From: Seison nebaliae
Taxonomy: Eukaryota > Rotifera > Pararotatoria > Seisonacea > Seisonidae
DNA: 45,051 nucleotides
Direction of reading: 5' to 3'
Assembly: GCA_023231475.1 (NCBI GenBank)
Contig: JALJEE010001233.1
Coordinates: 1-45,051, forward strand
This document shows, in pieces, positions 44,493 through 45,051 of this stretch. Below the pieces are notes generated by a model. That model worked only from the letters and a program-made list of their open reading frames with translations, had not been told where the DNA came from and searched no databases. Each line of letters begins with the position of its first letter. Within the stretch, counting starts at the first letter, position 1. A program made the translations under genes and the position numbers.

Positions 44493-44768
44493 AATTTTTT
44501 GTTAAATATTTTATTAAATTTTTCTTTGATTCATTTCTTTACTTTTTCAACCGAGAAGACTGTAAAATAGAAAGAATAATTTTATTTCCCATTTTGTTTT
44601 GTTTCACGATACTTTCATTTATTATTAATAAATGTATTCTTAAAAAATTTGACGTGATAGATGATAACAGCAACCTTTCGTTACTTACACAACAATTTTT
44701 GTAAAACAAATTAAATTAGTATAACAAAATCAAATTGACTTTTGATTTTAAAATCATTATGAATTTAG

Positions 44769-44777
44769 TATAAAAGG
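44769..44777 (+). promoter_or_regulatory. TATA box candidate
   Basis: TATAAAAGG, a consensus TATA box, 40 bases before an ATG at 44817 that is followed by a donor-like GTGAGA (44827) and an acceptor TTTTGTTAG at 44890. This may be the promoter of a gene running off the right edge. Confidence 0.3.
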
Positions 44778-44816
44778 AGAAATTTTGTTGAACTATTTTC
44801 AATTTTTATTTTCATA

Positions 44817-45051
44817 ATGAGCGTTGGTGAGAAAGTTAATTTTCATATTTCTTTTTTCTAAATAATTTCATTTTTTTCTACTTTTGTTAGAATCATCAAC
44901 GCACACCTCGTCCTTTAGAGATCCGGCGAAGCGACAGTGGGATGGCCTTTGCCTCTTGGCGACACTAGGTCACTATAGATGGTAGGTGGTCCTCCGATAA
45001 TTACATATGGTATCTCACATGGCAACCATTGAGCGGTTGTCGAGATATCCG
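44817..45051 (+). CDS. Possible start of a gene truncated at the right edge
   Basis: A 10-base exon (ATG AGC GTT G) then a 64-base intron (44827-44890) and an exon from 44891 that stays in frame to a TAG near 44990 unless spliced before it. The reading includes SFRDPAKRQWDGLCLLATLG. The exon DNA is much more GC-rich than the rest of the window. An alternative minus-strand reading exists over the same bases. Low confidence. Confidence 0.2.
44915..45049 (-). CDS. Alternative: C-terminal end of a minus-strand ORF entering from the right
   Basis: From 45049 down to a TAA at 44917-44915 the minus strand is open for 44 codons and reads like protein (for example IPYVIIGGPPTIYSDLVSPR). It could be the end of a mobile-element ORF or of a gene lying mostly outside the window. 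It overlaps the plus-strand candidate; both cannot be right. Confidence 0.25.
   Translation of the reverse strand, partial: DISTTAQWLPCEIPYVIIGGPPTIYSDLVSPRGKGHPTVASPDL

Noticed and set aside
1-45051. CRISPR arrays, prokaryotic operons or phage genes
   Set aside because: Spliced genes, a class II nuclear-type tRNA, polyadenylation signals and animal gene families make the window eukaryotic; no regular spaced repeats were seen.

Overview
The window looks like a piece of a compact, AT-rich animal genome. Most genes are broken by very short introns. Nearly all introns I could place are 42 to 79 bases and start mostly with GTT, GTA or GTC; two in one gene, of about 154 and 306 bases, are the exceptions. 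Animal-type content includes an alpha-1-adrenergic-type receptor, eEF2 kinase, cN-II nucleotidase, ZnT6 and nuclear housekeeping genes. A CLAMP/C1a-32-like axonemal protein suggests motile cilia. I cannot name the clade from sequence alone; a small ciliated invertebrate with a reduced genome fits best (inference).

Layout. 1-668 (-): decayed non-LTR retrotransposon (ORF1 end plus the start of an APE-type endonuclease). 1151-1937 (-): four-span membrane protein, head to head with a Pmp3 protein (2170-2352 +). 2709-2790: tRNA-Ser(UGA). 3264-3355: two hairpins, possibly a structured RNA. 4403-6345: divergent poly(A)-binding protein; then PIG-L (6498-7298) and ZPR1 (7477-8727). 8988-10296: two small membrane proteins, the second with a PPPY motif, and a perfect RFX X-box between them. 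10405-11379 (-): ankyrin-repeat protein. 11380-15325: gene-poor. 15362-18297: MCM2. 18391-18564 (-): 57-residue secreted Cys-rich peptide candidate. 20770-24858: very long eEF2 kinase. 24859-29949: gene-poor tract upstream of the receptor gene (29950-32084). Right third, tightly packed: SLC30A6/ZnT6 (-), DDX27 (-), an unknown nine-exon protein (+), a CLAMP-domain protein (-), a small PPxY membrane protein (+), NT5C2 (+), a TLC-domain protein (+), and a GC-richer segment at the right edge.

How the genes relate. There is no operon-like pathway. Neighbours are arranged as divergent pairs with 200 to 300 base shared promoters (four-span/Pmp3, DDX27/unknown, CLAMP/PPxY) and convergent pairs with nearly touching ends (unknown/CLAMP stop codons are 18 bases apart). 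Functional themes are RNA metabolism (PABP, DDX27, ZPR1, eEF2K), replication (MCM2), secretory-membrane biology (PIG-L, ZnT6, TLC protein) and signalling. The least explained items are the small membrane and secreted proteins, the nine-exon orphan, and X-box-like sites near the PPxY and CLAMP genes.
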